In this document: positions 36,069-44,545 of the stretch, piece after piece
Layout: each line of letters begins with the position of its first letter
Position numbering within the stretch: position 1 is the stretch's first letter
Assembly: GCA_037190805.1 (NCBI GenBank)
Contig: JBBCJR010000009.1
Coordinates: forward strand, 1 to 64,000
Direction of reading: 5' to 3'
Length of the DNA stretch: 64,000 nucleotides
Source of the DNA: JBBCJR01 sp037190805
GTDB lineage: Bacteria; Pseudomonadota; Alphaproteobacteria; Sphingomonadales; Sphingomonadaceae
Program-made: the position numbers and the translations under genes
Notes under the pieces: generated by a model
The model's database searches: none
What the model was told of the DNA's origin: nothing
Seen by the model: only the letters and a program-made list of their open reading frames with translations

Positions 36069-38099
36069 TCATATATCGAGACGTTCGCCCGCCTCGGCCC
36101 GATCAACAAGCAGAGATGACAAGGTAAAATCTGGCCTTAGCCGATCCTGATAGGTCCTTAGCGCTTCGACAATAGTCATGAGGCCGATCTGGTTGGCCCA
36201 AAACATGGGACCTCCGGTGTAACGTGGCCACCCATAACCGTTCAGCCATACGACATCGATGTCAGACGCTCGTTGGGCGATGCCTTCCTCCAAAATCTTC
36301 GCGCCTTCATTGACCATCGTGTAGAGCGTTCGCACGACGATTTCCTGACCGTCGATCGCTCGTGGAATGTACCCAGCGCTGTCACGGAACTCATCGATAA
36401 TCCGCGCGACGACAGGCGACGACGACCGTTGCCGTTTATCGTCATAGTCGTAGAATCCGGCTTTTACCTTCTGTCCCCAGCGCTCCTGCGCACATAGCGC
36501 CTCGCGGATCGTCTCAACGCGATTGGAGTCGCGATGCCATCCGATGTCCACCCCAGCCAGGTCCGTCATCTGGAATGGCCCCATAGGCATGCCGAAATCG
36601 GCATGTACGCGGTCTATCTGCTCCGGTGTCGCCCCCTCCAATAGCAGTCGGGTTGCGTTTGTCTGGCGCGCGCTCAACATCCGGTTTCCGATGAAGCCGT
36701 AACAAACTCTCGATACGACGGGCAGCTTGCCAATCTTTCGGGCAATATCCATTCCGGCCGCAAGCACGTCGGGGGTCGTCTTTGCTCCGCGCACCACCTC
36801 CACCAATCGCATCACGTTCGCGGGCGAGAAGAAGTGAAGGCCCAGTACATCGCCAGGTCGGCATGTCGACGCAGCGATCTGATCGATGTCAAGATAAGAG
36901 GTATTGGACGCCAGGATCGCGCCCTGTTTGGCGATCCGATCGAGACGCCGAAATATCTCCTTCTTTACATCCATGTTCTCGTAGACTGCTTCTAAAATGA
37001 GGTCGCAGTCCTTGAGCGCTTCTAACTCCAGCGCCGTGCTTATCCGCGCCATTGCCTGCCCGACCTGCTCGGCCGTCAAACGTCCCTTGGCCGACAGCGC
37101 ATCATAATTTTTACGTATGGTGCCAATGCCACGTTCCAAGGCCTCGGCATTCGTTTCGACGATGACCACCTGGAAATCGGTCGACAAGAAATTCATCGCG
37201 ATGCCGCCGCCCATGGTGCCAGCGCCAACAATACCGACCCTCTGGATAGCCCTCGGTCGAATATCCACAGGCAAACGATCAACCTTAGCTGCTGCACGCT
37301 CAGCAAAGAAGGCATGACGCAGCGCCTGCGACTGGCTTCCGTTCATCAACTCAACGAACAGAGCGCGCTCCTTTTGCTGCCCGGTGGCGAAATCAAGCTC
37401 TGTCGCAGACTTCAGCGCCTCGATGCAGGCCAGCGGCGCAACCAGATCGCGAATCTTACGGCCATTAGCGGCCATATATCGCTCTATGGCGCCTGGATCC
37501 GCCTTAGCGGACATCTCGGATGTACGCCGCGCATTCGTCAAACTTTTAGCGAAATCGAGCACCTCCGTAGGCACCGACTGGTCGTCAACCAGTAAGTCGA
37601 TGACCCCCAATTCTTTGCCGCGGGCTGCCGAAATTGCTTCGCCACCGATGATCATCTCCAGCGCATGCTCTATGCCGATCAGCCGTGGAAGGCGCTGCGT
37701 GCCACCTGCTCCAGGTAACAGGCCCAGTTTCACCTCGGGCAAACCCAGTTTGGCGCTGGGTGTCGCGACACGATAATGGCAAGCAAGTGCCAGTTCCAGA
37801 CCACCGCCCAACGCCATTCCGTGAATGGCGGCGACCACCGGCTTGCCGCTGGCTTCAATCAGGTTGAGCAGGCCGGTGAGCGAGGGTTCGACCATCGGCT
37901 TGCCAAATTCAGTAATGTCGGCACCGGCCGAAAATAGCTTGCCGGCACCGCGCAGAATCAGGGCCGCGACACCATCATCGGCCGCCGCATCCGTGATGGC
38001 GGCTCTCAGCCCCTGGCGAACAGGAGCCCCAAGCGCATTGACCGGGGGGTTGCTGATGACGATCTCCAGCACCTTCCCATGTTTATTGACTTCGATCAT
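36069..38099 (-). CDS. Fused enoyl-CoA hydratase / 3-hydroxyacyl-CoA dehydrogenase
   Basis: A 676-residue bifunctional beta-oxidation enzyme. The N-terminal crotonase domain (1-190) has oxyanion segment A-L-G-G-G-L-E with Glu102 and the second catalytic Glu122 (P-E-V-K-L-G). The dehydrogenase begins at 287 with NAD motif G-A-G-T-M-G-G-G-I (292-300) and has the L-G-L-H-F-F-S-P-A-N active-site stretch. It performs hydration and oxidation of enoyl-CoA thioesters. A FadA-type thiolase gene is not in the window. First gene inside repeat copy A, reading leftward. Confidence 0.93.
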   Translation of the reverse strand: MIEVNKHGKVLEIVISNPPVNALGAPVRQGLRAAITDAAADDGVAALILRGAGKLFSAGADITEFGKPMVEPSLTGLLNLIEASGKPVVAAIHGMALGGGLELALACHYRVATPSAKLGLPEVKLGLLPGAGGTQRLPRLIGIEHALEMIIGGEAISAARGKELGVIDLLVDDQSVPTEVLDFAKSLTNARRTSEMSAKADPGAIERYMAANGRKIRDLVAPLACIEALKSATELDFATGQQKERALFVELMNGSQSQALRHAFFAERAAAKVDRLPVDIRPRAIQRVGIVGAGTMGGGIAMNFLSTDFQVVIVETNAEALERGIGTIRKNYDALSAKGRLTAEQVGQAMARISTALELEALKDCDLILEAVYENMDVKKEIFRRLDRIAKQGAILASNTSYLDIDQIAASTCRPGDVLGLHFFSPANVMRLVEVVRGAKTTPDVLAAGMDIARKIGKLPVVSRVCYGFIGNRMLSARQTNATRLLLEGATPEQIDRVHADFGMPMGPFQMTDLAGVDIGWHRDSNRVETIREALCAQERWGQKVKAGFYDYDDKRQRSSSPVVARIIDEFRDSAGYIPRAIDGQEIVVRTLYTMVNEGAKILEEGIAQRASDIDVVWLNGYGWPRYTGGPMFWANQIGLMTIVEALRTYQDRLRPDFTLSSLLVDRAEAGERLDI

Positions 38100-38141
38100 C
38101 CATGCCTCTTCGGCCGTAATCTGATTGGTCGTCCGGTCGCG

Positions 38142-39404
38142 TCACTGGGTCTGGGGATCAAACTGCTTCTCGCGGATGAACAGCGCGGGCACGACGCCCG
38201 AAAGGAAATAAGCGCCGCCCAAGACCAGGAAGCCCATTCCGATCGACCATTGACTGGCGAGATAGCCGATCGCGATGGGCGCGATCGCCGCGCCCGCACG
38301 ACCGATATTATAGGCTCCCCCGACCGCCGTACCCCGATAACGAGCGGCAAAGCTTTCGGCCATGTAGGTGCCATTAACCGCATAAGGCATGCCATAGACG
38401 AAGCCGAACGCGATCATGCCCCACAGCATCCAGTCGGGATCTTCGTTGAGCACAACAAGTGGGAGGAAGATTGCGGTGCCGACGGCGCCGATCACGAAAA
38501 TCGCTTTTCGTCCCACGATGTCCGCTGCTGCGCCGGCCAGAATCTTGCCCAGGATCGCTGCAACATAGCCACCGATCAGAAAAACTGTCATCGCGCTCAG
38601 CGCCAGGCCCTTTTCCTTCTCGAGGTAGGACGGCAACCAGTTGGTCACACCATAATATCCGAACTGGAGGAGGCCCGCGGTAAGACACCAGAAGCTGAAC
38701 GTCTTTCGCGTCGCTGGGTCTGTCAGGATAGCGCGATAAGCCCCCTTCTCTGCGGGTGGTTTTCCACCCCCCCTCTGGCTGGCGGCCAGCCTCGCCGCGC
38801 GGGCCTCTTGCCAGATGCGCGGCTCCGCGATGCTGCGTTGCATCAGGAACGCCAATCCCACCGGCAGGACGGCAATACCGAACAGATAGCGCCAGCCATA
38901 GGTCGGCAACAGCCATCCCGCCAACAGCGTTGCAACGATATAGCCGACCGACCAACCGCTTTGGAGCGCTCCCAAGACGGTGGTCCGGTATCGGGTGGGC
39001 ACATATTCGGCCATCAAGATGCTGCAGGCGACGTAAAGACCGCCCAGACCGAGTGATGAAATGGTTCGGATAATCGCGAACTGCCAGTAATTTTGCACTA
39101 GCCCCAGAGCGCCCGTGCCGATGGAAAACAGCAGGATCGCCCAGCTGGCAGTCCTCACCCTTCCAAAGCGATCACACGCCCATCCGCCATAAATCCCACC
39201 GATCGCCATTCCCACCAGCGTCAAGCTACCTAGGCTTCCCGCCTCGACGGAAGATAAATTAAAACTTTCGCTGATACGCGTCAGCCCGAATGACAATAGC
39301 ATCAGGTCCGCGCCATCGATAACGAAACCAAGAAAGCAGAAGACGAATACCAACATCCATCGCTTATCTGCCTCGGGATCATCCATCTTTCTGACCGCAG
39401 ACAT
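38142..39404 (-). CDS. MFS transporter, aromatic/organic acid symporter type
   Basis: A 420-residue 12-helix MFS transporter. The first helix carries the acidic D-G-A-D-L-M motif typical of the aromatic acid:proton symporter family, and the loop 2-3 motif G-W-A-C-D-R-F-G-R-V-R matches the MFS signature. It probably imports an organic or aromatic acid feeding the adjacent CoA-dependent pathway. The ATG at 39404 has GTGGAGAC upstream; a TTG at 39440 would add 12 residues. Confidence 0.88.
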   Translation of the reverse strand: MSAVRKMDDPEADKRWMLVFVFCFLGFVIDGADLMLLSFGLTRISESFNLSSVEAGSLGSLTLVGMAIGGIYGGWACDRFGRVRTASWAILLFSIGTGALGLVQNYWQFAIIRTISSLGLGGLYVACSILMAEYVPTRYRTTVLGALQSGWSVGYIVATLLAGWLLPTYGWRYLFGIAVLPVGLAFLMQRSIAEPRIWQEARAARLAASQRGGGKPPAEKGAYRAILTDPATRKTFSFWCLTAGLLQFGYYGVTNWLPSYLEKEKGLALSAMTVFLIGGYVAAILGKILAGAAADIVGRKAIFVIGAVGTAIFLPLVVLNEDPDWMLWGMIAFGFVYGMPYAVNGTYMAESFAARYRGTAVGGAYNIGRAGAAIAPIAIGYLASQWSIGMGFLVLGGAYFLSGVVPALFIREKQFDPQTQ

Positions 39405-39465
39405 TGCCGTCTCCACTTTTGCGTTATCGTTGACCTTCAACTGTAATATTTTATCTCCTAAATAT

Positions 39466-40623
39466 TTAACATGATTCAGCTTCGCGAATCATGTTACGCG
39501 CAATCAATATCTGCTGAATTTGTGATGTTCCCTCGTAAATGCGGAACAACCGGACATCGCGATAGAAGCGCTCGATTGAGTAATCGCTTGTATATCCAGC
39601 GCCCCCATGAATTTGGACACAGCGGTCTGCGACACGGCCACACATTTCGCTCGCGAACAATTTGGCACAGGAGGCTTCAAGATTGATGTCATGGCCTTCA
39701 TCACGTTTGCGGGCCGCATCCATGACCATCGATCGCGCGGCGTAAATCTCTGCCTTGCTGTCTGCGAGCATCGCCTGGATCAGCTGAAATTTGGCGATCG
39801 GCGAACCAAACTGGCGTCGCTCCATCGCATAACGCAGGGCATCGTCCAGCATGCGCTCCGCCGCGCCCACGCTCACCGCGGCCAGGTGAAGGCGCCCCTT
39901 GTCCAGCACCTTCATCGCTGTCTTGAACCCGCGTCCCTCGACGCCACCAATCAATCGAGAGGCAGGAACACGGACATTGTCGAAGATGACGTCGCTGGTG
40001 TGGGTTCCCTGTTGCCCCATCTTCTTGTCGGGTTTGCCCACGGTCACGCCCGGCAAATCCCGTTCGACGATGAACGCGCTGATGCCGACGGCTCCCTTCT
40101 GGGCCTGATCGGTCCGCGCCATAACGGTAAAGATGTCGGCGTGGGGCGCGTTGGTGATGAATCTTTTAGTGCCGTTCAGGATATAATCGTCGCCATCGCG
40201 TTCAGCCCGGCTGGTCAATGATGCTGCGTCCGATCCGGAGTCCGGCTCCGTCAGACAGAACGAACCGATAATATCCCCCCGAGCCAGCTTCGGCAGATAG
40301 GCCTGTTTCTGTTCATCGGTGCCATCGAGGACGATCCCCATGGATCCAATGCCGTTATTGGTACCGATATAGGATCGGAAGGCAGGTGAGGTCATGCCCA
40401 ACTCGATGGCGACGAGAACCTCCTCCTCCATCGTCAGGCCCAGACCGCCGAACTGCTCTGGCAGAGTCATGCCGAACAAGCCCAGATCTTTCATCTGAGC
40501 AATAATGTCGGCACCGATGGCATCCTTTTCAGCGATTTCAACTTCTCGCGGCATCAGCTCTTCGCGGATAAATCGCCGCAAGGTATCGAGGAGTGCCTGT
40601 ACTATCTCGGGATTGCGTATCAT
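39466..40623 (-). CDS. Acyl-CoA dehydrogenase
   Basis: A 385-residue FAD-dependent acyl-CoA dehydrogenase: N-terminal helical domain, middle beta domain (C-L-T-E-P-D-S-G-S-D-A and Y-I-L-N-G-T-K-R-F-I-T-N) and C-terminal domain with Q-I-H-G-G-A-G-Y and the catalytic Glu in R-I-Y-E-G-T-S. It oxidises an acyl-CoA to enoyl-CoA, feeding the FadB-like enzyme downstream. The reading frame continues upstream into the broken IclR gene, so the true start is the ATG at 40623. Confidence 0.92.
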   Translation of the reverse strand: MIRNPEIVQALLDTLRRFIREELMPREVEIAEKDAIGADIIAQMKDLGLFGMTLPEQFGGLGLTMEEEVLVAIELGMTSPAFRSYIGTNNGIGSMGIVLDGTDEQKQAYLPKLARGDIIGSFCLTEPDSGSDAASLTSRAERDGDDYILNGTKRFITNAPHADIFTVMARTDQAQKGAVGISAFIVERDLPGVTVGKPDKKMGQQGTHTSDVIFDNVRVPASRLIGGVEGRGFKTAMKVLDKGRLHLAAVSVGAAERMLDDALRYAMERRQFGSPIAKFQLIQAMLADSKAEIYAARSMVMDAARKRDEGHDINLEASCAKLFASEMCGRVADRCVQIHGGAGYTSDYSIERFYRDVRLFRIYEGTSQIQQILIARNMIREAESC

Positions 40624-40707
40624 CTTGATCCTGACCGAGTGCTGCTTGAGTAAGTTATTGAGGCCTTTACGGTGTTGACCATGGCCTTGAGCCGTGGTCC
40701 GAGATCG

Positions 40708-41044
40708 TCCTCCAGCTTTTCGCGCGGCAGATCCGAGGCGAGGCACGCCAATGTCGAGCTGATACTTCCCGGACTTCGCGTCCCGCCTCAGATAGCCGAG
40801 GCGCGATAGGGTATGGGCCAGCCGACTGAATTGTTGGCTTAGGTAAGCCGCATTTGCGTGCCAGATCCTGATTGCCCAGCAGGCTTTTCTCTGTCGTGAG
40901 GCCGTGCAGAATATCCAAACCGCGGGCAAGAGCGGTCACGAACTGACGATCGTCCTGTTCGATATCCAAAGGGCTGACACGCTTGCCGACACATGGGAGC
41001 CGGAGCAAAGCATGCGGCATTATCCCGCTCAGATTTGTTTCCAT
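40708..41044 (-). pseudogene. IclR-family regulator, frameshifted and truncated
   Basis: The N-terminal IclR winged-HTH domain is recognisable in two frames. D-R-Q-F-V-T-A-L-A-R-G-L-D-I-L then G-N-Q-D-L-A-R-K-C-G-L-P-K-P-T-I runs in one frame to about 40826. S-R-L-A-H-T-L-S-R-L-G-Y-L-R-R-D then G-K-Y-Q-L-D-I-G-V continues in another from about 40839 to 40708. The effector-binding domain (about 170 residues) is missing. The gene can no longer make an IclR protein. Confidence 0.85.
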
Positions 41045-42267
41045 TGCTGAACCACCCCTTTCGCCTTCAGTTCCGCGAGGCGTTCGTCTTTGATATCCAA
41101 ATAGCGCGTTAATATCTGTTCGGTATGTTCACCCAGAATCGGTGCAGCATGACTGTATGTCACCGGCGTGTCGGATAATTTTATTGGACTTCCGACCATC
41201 TCAAACGCCGGATTTAGCGTGTGTGGCACATTGACCACCATGTCTCGCGCCGCCGTCTGTGGCTCGGCGAGCGCCTGCTCGATGTCGTTGATCAGCCCCA
41301 CGGGGACCTTGCGTTGATGGATGCGGCGGACCCAGTCGACGGCTTCGCCTCTGGCGAAGTGGACCGTCAGGATCTCGTCGAGCTCCGCCCGGTTGAGGAT
41401 ACGATCGCCATTGCGGATGAAGCGCGGATCATCGGCCAGTTCCGGCAGGCCGATCGCCTCGCTCATCGCCCGGAACTGGACGTCGTTGCCGCACGCGATG
41501 ATGAAGTCCTGATCGCTGGCACGAAACACTCGATAGGGAACGACATTGACGTGGGCATTGCCATAGCGCGGGGGCGACCGGCCCGACGCCAGATAGTTCT
41601 GGCTTTGGTTTCCTAAGGTCGCCAGCTGAACGTCGAGCAGCGCCATGTCGATATACTGGCCGCGGCCGGTCCGCTCGCGGGCGAGCAGAGCTGCCTCGAT
41701 GGCGATAGTAGAATATAGACCCGTCATCAGGTCGGCTACGGCGACGCCCACCTTCTGCGGCCCCCCGCCCGGCAGGTCGTCGCGCTCACCAGTGATACTC
41801 ATCAGCCCGGCCATGCCCTGGATGATGAAATCGTAGCCCGGCTCCGCCGCCCTGGGGCCGGTCTGGCCGAATCCTGTGATGGAGCAATAGACTAGGCGAG
41901 GATTCAGCTCCGATAGCGCGTCATAGCCCAATCCGTAACGGTCGAGCGTACCCTGCTTGTAATTTTCAATCAGGACATCTGCCTTCGCTGCCAGTGCTCT
42001 GATCAGTTCCTGCCCCTCGGGCGTCGCAATATCGATCGCGATCGAGCTTTTGCCGCGGTTGGCAGATTGATAATAGGCCGCCTCGCCGGTCTGCTGCCCC
42101 TCCTCGTCAGTCATCCAGGGCGGGCCCCAGGCGCGGGTATCGTCACCCGCGCCCGGCCGCTCGACCTTGACCACTTCGGCGCCGAGATCGGCCAGGATCT
42201 GACTGCACCAGGGCCCTGCCAGAATTCGGCTGAGGTCGAGTACGAAATGTCCCTCCAAGGCGCCCAT
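41029..42267 (-). CDS. CaiB/BaiF family CoA-transferase
   Basis: A 412-residue type III CoA-transferase. It has the N-terminal L-D-L-S-R-I-L-A-G-P-W segment, E-N-Y-K-Q-G-T-L-D-R-Y-G-L (CoA-binding) and D-L-M-T-G-L-Y with the catalytic aspartate. Its position next to a glutaryl-CoA dehydrogenase remnant and a divergent LysR regulator matches known glutarate gene clusters (gcdH-gcdG-gcdR), so glutarate or a related dicarboxylate is the likely acceptor. The start at 42267 is supported by GGGAAGAA upstream. Confidence 0.9.
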   Translation of the reverse strand: MGALEGHFVLDLSRILAGPWCSQILADLGAEVVKVERPGAGDDTRAWGPPWMTDEEGQQTGEAAYYQSANRGKSSIAIDIATPEGQELIRALAAKADVLIENYKQGTLDRYGLGYDALSELNPRLVYCSITGFGQTGPRAAEPGYDFIIQGMAGLMSITGERDDLPGGGPQKVGVAVADLMTGLYSTIAIEAALLARERTGRGQYIDMALLDVQLATLGNQSQNYLASGRSPPRYGNAHVNVVPYRVFRASDQDFIIACGNDVQFRAMSEAIGLPELADDPRFIRNGDRILNRAELDEILTVHFARGEAVDWVRRIHQRKVPVGLINDIEQALAEPQTAARDMVVNVPHTLNPAFEMVGSPIKLSDTPVTYSHAAPILGEHTEQILTRYLDIKDERLAELKAKGVVQQWKQI

Positions 42268-42323
42268 TATATTCTTCCCGCAAACAACCGGGGCTTTCGA
42301 GCAAATCCGAAACCCCACCCAAA

Positions 42324-42548
42324 TCAGAGCGCTGCGATTCCGGTGATTGCCCGGCCCAGGATGAGCGCGTGGATGTCATGCGCTCCTTGGTAAGTTTCTA
42401 CTGTCTCGAGATTCATCATGTGACGCATGACTTGATATTCTTCGGAAACGCCGTTGCCGCCGTGCATGTCGCGCGCGGGACGAGCGATATCCAACGCTTT
42501 GCCGACATTGCCCTCCAGCAAAAACGGATCTTCCCAGGAAAATGTCAT
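42324..42548 (-). pseudogene. Glutaryl-CoA dehydrogenase with internal deletion
   Basis: A 74-residue reading frame beginning M-T-F-S-W-E-D-P-F-L-L-E, the extreme N-terminus of glutaryl-CoA dehydrogenase, and then jumping directly to its C-terminus (A-R-D-M-H-G-G-N-G-V-S-E-E-Y, R-H-M-M-N-L-E-T-V, H-A-L-I-L-G-R-A-I-T-G-I). About 310 of the usual 390 residues are missing, including the catalytic glutamate domain interface. Both ends and the ribosome site are intact, so this is an in-frame deletion. Confidence 0.88.
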
Positions 42549-42626
42549 GTCGCCCACCTATCTCGTCGCGCGGCTTCCACGCACATTGAGCGGCAGCTAA
42601 AGTCAGGACAATGCTATTTTCGTTCC

Positions 42627-42653
42627 CATATGATCATATAGAGTGATCATATG
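42627..42653. promoter_or_regulatory. Perfect 27-bp interrupted palindrome overlapping LysR start codon
   Basis: CATATGATCA (42627-42636) and TGATCATATG (42644-42653) are perfect inverted arms with a 7-nt spacer TATAGAG. The right arm contains the ATG of the LysR gene. Candidate LysR autoregulatory and divergent-promoter operator. Confidence 0.7.
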
Positions 42654-43544
42654 TCGATTGATATCCGCATGCTTCGCCACTTCATCCTCCTCGCCGATGA
42701 ACTCCACTTCGGTCGGGCGGCGGAACGCCTCGGCATCGCGCAATCCCTGCTCAGCGGGCAGGTCCGGCGCATCGAGGACGTGCTGGGCGGACGCCTGCTG
42801 AACCGGGGGCGTCGGGCTGCGGTCAGCCTGACGCCCGCCGGACTCACCTATCTTCATGAAGCGCGGGAAGCCGTCGAGCGCCTGGATCGAGCGGAACGGG
42901 TCGGGCGACTCGCCATTCGCGGCGCGGCGGGTTCCGCACGGCTGGGCTATGTGTTTTCAGCAGCGATGAACGGTGTGCTGACCTCGGTCCTGACCCTGAT
43001 CCGGGAACGATTTCCACTGATCGATCTTAGCGTCGCCCCATTGGACACCCCTGCTCAATTCTCGGCGCTGGCCGAGGCACGGCTGGACATCGGTCTGGGC
43101 CGACCCATTGACGTCGTGCCCAATGGCGTTTCGACGCGCCTCATCCACAGTGAACCGATGCTGCTGGCATTGAGCGCCAGCCATTCGCTGTCGAACGCCG
43201 GCGCAATCCACCCCGCCGACTTGTGGCGAGAAACCTTTCTCGTCCCTCATATCAGGCGTAGCGTTTCAACGATGACGGCCGTGGCAGAGCTGGCTCGGAT
43301 CGGCGATTTCGAAATGCCCGCCATAAGCGACTGTCGCGATTTCCTCACCGCCGTCAGCCTGGCCGCATCCGGAAATGGCGTGGTCTTGGTCCCCGCCTCA
43401 CTGTCCAACCTCAGAGTACCCGGCGTGGTCTATCGCGAAATCGCGGACTATCCGGGCGTCATGGAACTGGTCATGGCTTGGCGCGGCGACCCCTCCCCTC
43501 TCGTCCAGAACCTGTTCACCGCTTTAACCAAAGAGGTGTTTTAG
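42651..43544 (+). CDS. LysR-family regulator (GcdR-like by position)
   Basis: A 297-residue LysR-type regulator: HTH in residues 1-60 (F-G-R-A-A-E-R-L-G-I-A-Q-S-L-L-S-G-Q-V-R-R-I-E) and effector domain from about 95. Divergent from the CoA-transferase / glutaryl-CoA dehydrogenase remnant, as in glutarate clusters, so it probably controls them. The ATG at 42651 lies in the right arm of a perfect palindrome. Confidence 0.88.
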   Translation: MSIDIRMLRHFILLADELHFGRAAERLGIAQSLLSGQVRRIEDVLGGRLLNRGRRAAVSLTPAGLTYLHEAREAVERLDRAERVGRLAIRGAAGSARLGYVFSAAMNGVLTSVLTLIRERFPLIDLSVAPLDTPAQFSALAEARLDIGLGRPIDVVPNGVSTRLIHSEPMLLALSASHSLSNAGAIHPADLWRETFLVPHIRRSVSTMTAVAELARIGDFEMPAISDCRDFLTAVSLAASGNGVVLVPASLSNLRVPGVVYREIADYPGVMELVMAWRGDPSPLVQNLFTALTKEVF

Positions 43545-43557
43545 TCTTCATGCCCCG

Positions 43558-44064
43558 GTGATCATCGACACCCTGGCGACACTGCGCGCAATCCTCGTCG
43601 GCCGGGTGATCAAGGATGGCAAGACGATTGCCCGTCTGGATACGGTCGACGAGCGCGGGCATCAGCGTCGGCTCTGGCTGGCCCAGGGGCCGATTGATGG
43701 CGATCAGCCGCTGGTCGCCTGGCAGCGCCGCGATCGCCTCCTGGCGCTGGCGACGCCGGCTGCGGAGCCGGGACGCTATCAGGTGGCCGCCGCCGCGCCG
43801 TTCAGCCTGGCGACCGCACACTCGATCCTCAGCCATGCCGGGCTGATCCATATGGACGACCCCGTCGGCAGCATGGACGCGGCGAGAGCCAGCAGCGGTC
43901 GGACCGGCGCCTTCTATAGCTGCGAGGCCGATCGGGTGACGATCATCGACTGGGACCTGGGTCTGGCGCAGACACGTCTTGGGGATGGTGAGGTTGGTGC
44001 CTGTCCCAGGCCGACCTGCTGCGCATCGCCTATCTCGCACCGGATATCGTCGCAGGCTGCTTGA
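43558..44064 (+). CDS. Unrecognised protein, 3' end replaced by recombinase sequence
   Basis: A GTG-started frame of up to 168 residues. Codon use is strongly coding to about 43980 (for example V-I-K-D-G-K-T-I-A-R-L-D-T-V-D-E-R-G). From about 43992 the DNA encodes a serine-recombinase C-terminus in a different frame, so the last 25 residues of this frame are probably read-through noise and the original 3' end is lost. I do not recognise the family. Confidence 0.45.
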   Translation: MIIDTLATLRAILVGRVIKDGKTIARLDTVDERGHQRRLWLAQGPIDGDQPLVAWQRRDRLLALATPAAEPGRYQVAAAAPFSLATAHSILSHAGLIHMDDPVGSMDAARASSGRTGAFYSCEADRVTIIDWDLGLAQTRLGDGEVGACPRPTCCASPISHRISSQAA

Positions 44065-44174
44065 CCGGGCGAAAGCCGGTTGATCTGACGACCACGACCT
44101 TATTCTTCCGCGACCTGCCGCTCGAATGGGATAAGCAGCGTGCGGCTCTGGGCTGCCCCTTGCATCACCAGTGA
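43992..44174 (+). pseudogene. Serine recombinase C-terminal fragment
   Basis: About 60 residues in a frame without start codon: L-S-Q-A-D-L-L-R-I-A-Y-L-A-P-D-I-V, then L-T-G-R-K-P, then D-L-P-L-E-W-D-K-Q-R-A-A-L-G and a TGA at 44172. This matches the C-terminal end of the large serine recombinases common in rhizobia and sphingomonads. The catalytic N-terminal domain is absent. The fragment is followed 18 nt later by repeat copy B and then tRNA-Leu. Confidence 0.75.
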
Positions 44175-44192
44175 GGTCTGGGAAATGGCCTG

Positions 44193-44301
44193 CTGAGAAT
44201 TCTCAGCAATATTCGCGATAACGTTGGCCGAAGCCGGGTCTCAGACCTCAGAGGCCTGACAGCACCCTACGGAAACGACGCGCAATTGCGTCATTCCTGC
44301 T
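44193..44301 (+). repeat. 109-bp repeat, copy B
   Basis: Partner of 35754-35862, same orientation, gap-free, 16 differences. It lies directly after the recombinase remnant and 47 nt before tRNA-Leu. Confidence 0.8.
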
Positions 44302-44348
44302 CCGCAATGCCTGGCGCACCCGTCAGGCTTCGCCAATTGTAGTCTGGG

Positions 44349-44433
44349 TGGTGCGGGCGGTCGGACTCGAACCGACACTCCTTGCGGAACCGGATTTTGA
44401 GTCCGGCGCGTCTACCAATTTCACCACGCCCGC
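44349..44433 (-). tRNA. tRNA-Leu (anticodon CAA)
   Basis: 85 nt on the minus strand. The acceptor GCGGGCG pairs with CGCCCGC, then A and an encoded CCA (44349-44351). The anticodon arm CCGGA-CTCAAAA-TCCGG gives CAA (reads TTG). It has a long variable arm and T-loop GGTTCGAGTCC. Its 3' end faces the recombinase remnant and repeat copy B. Confidence 0.95.
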
Positions 44434-44545
44434 GTTGATCGGTGTCCAGTCCGTTGCCGGAAACCGTTATCGCTTGCCCCTATAAGGGCACCATCGCATC
44501 CTTGCCAGACCAGAATGGCAGGTCGCGTGCAGTGCGGGTCGAGGT

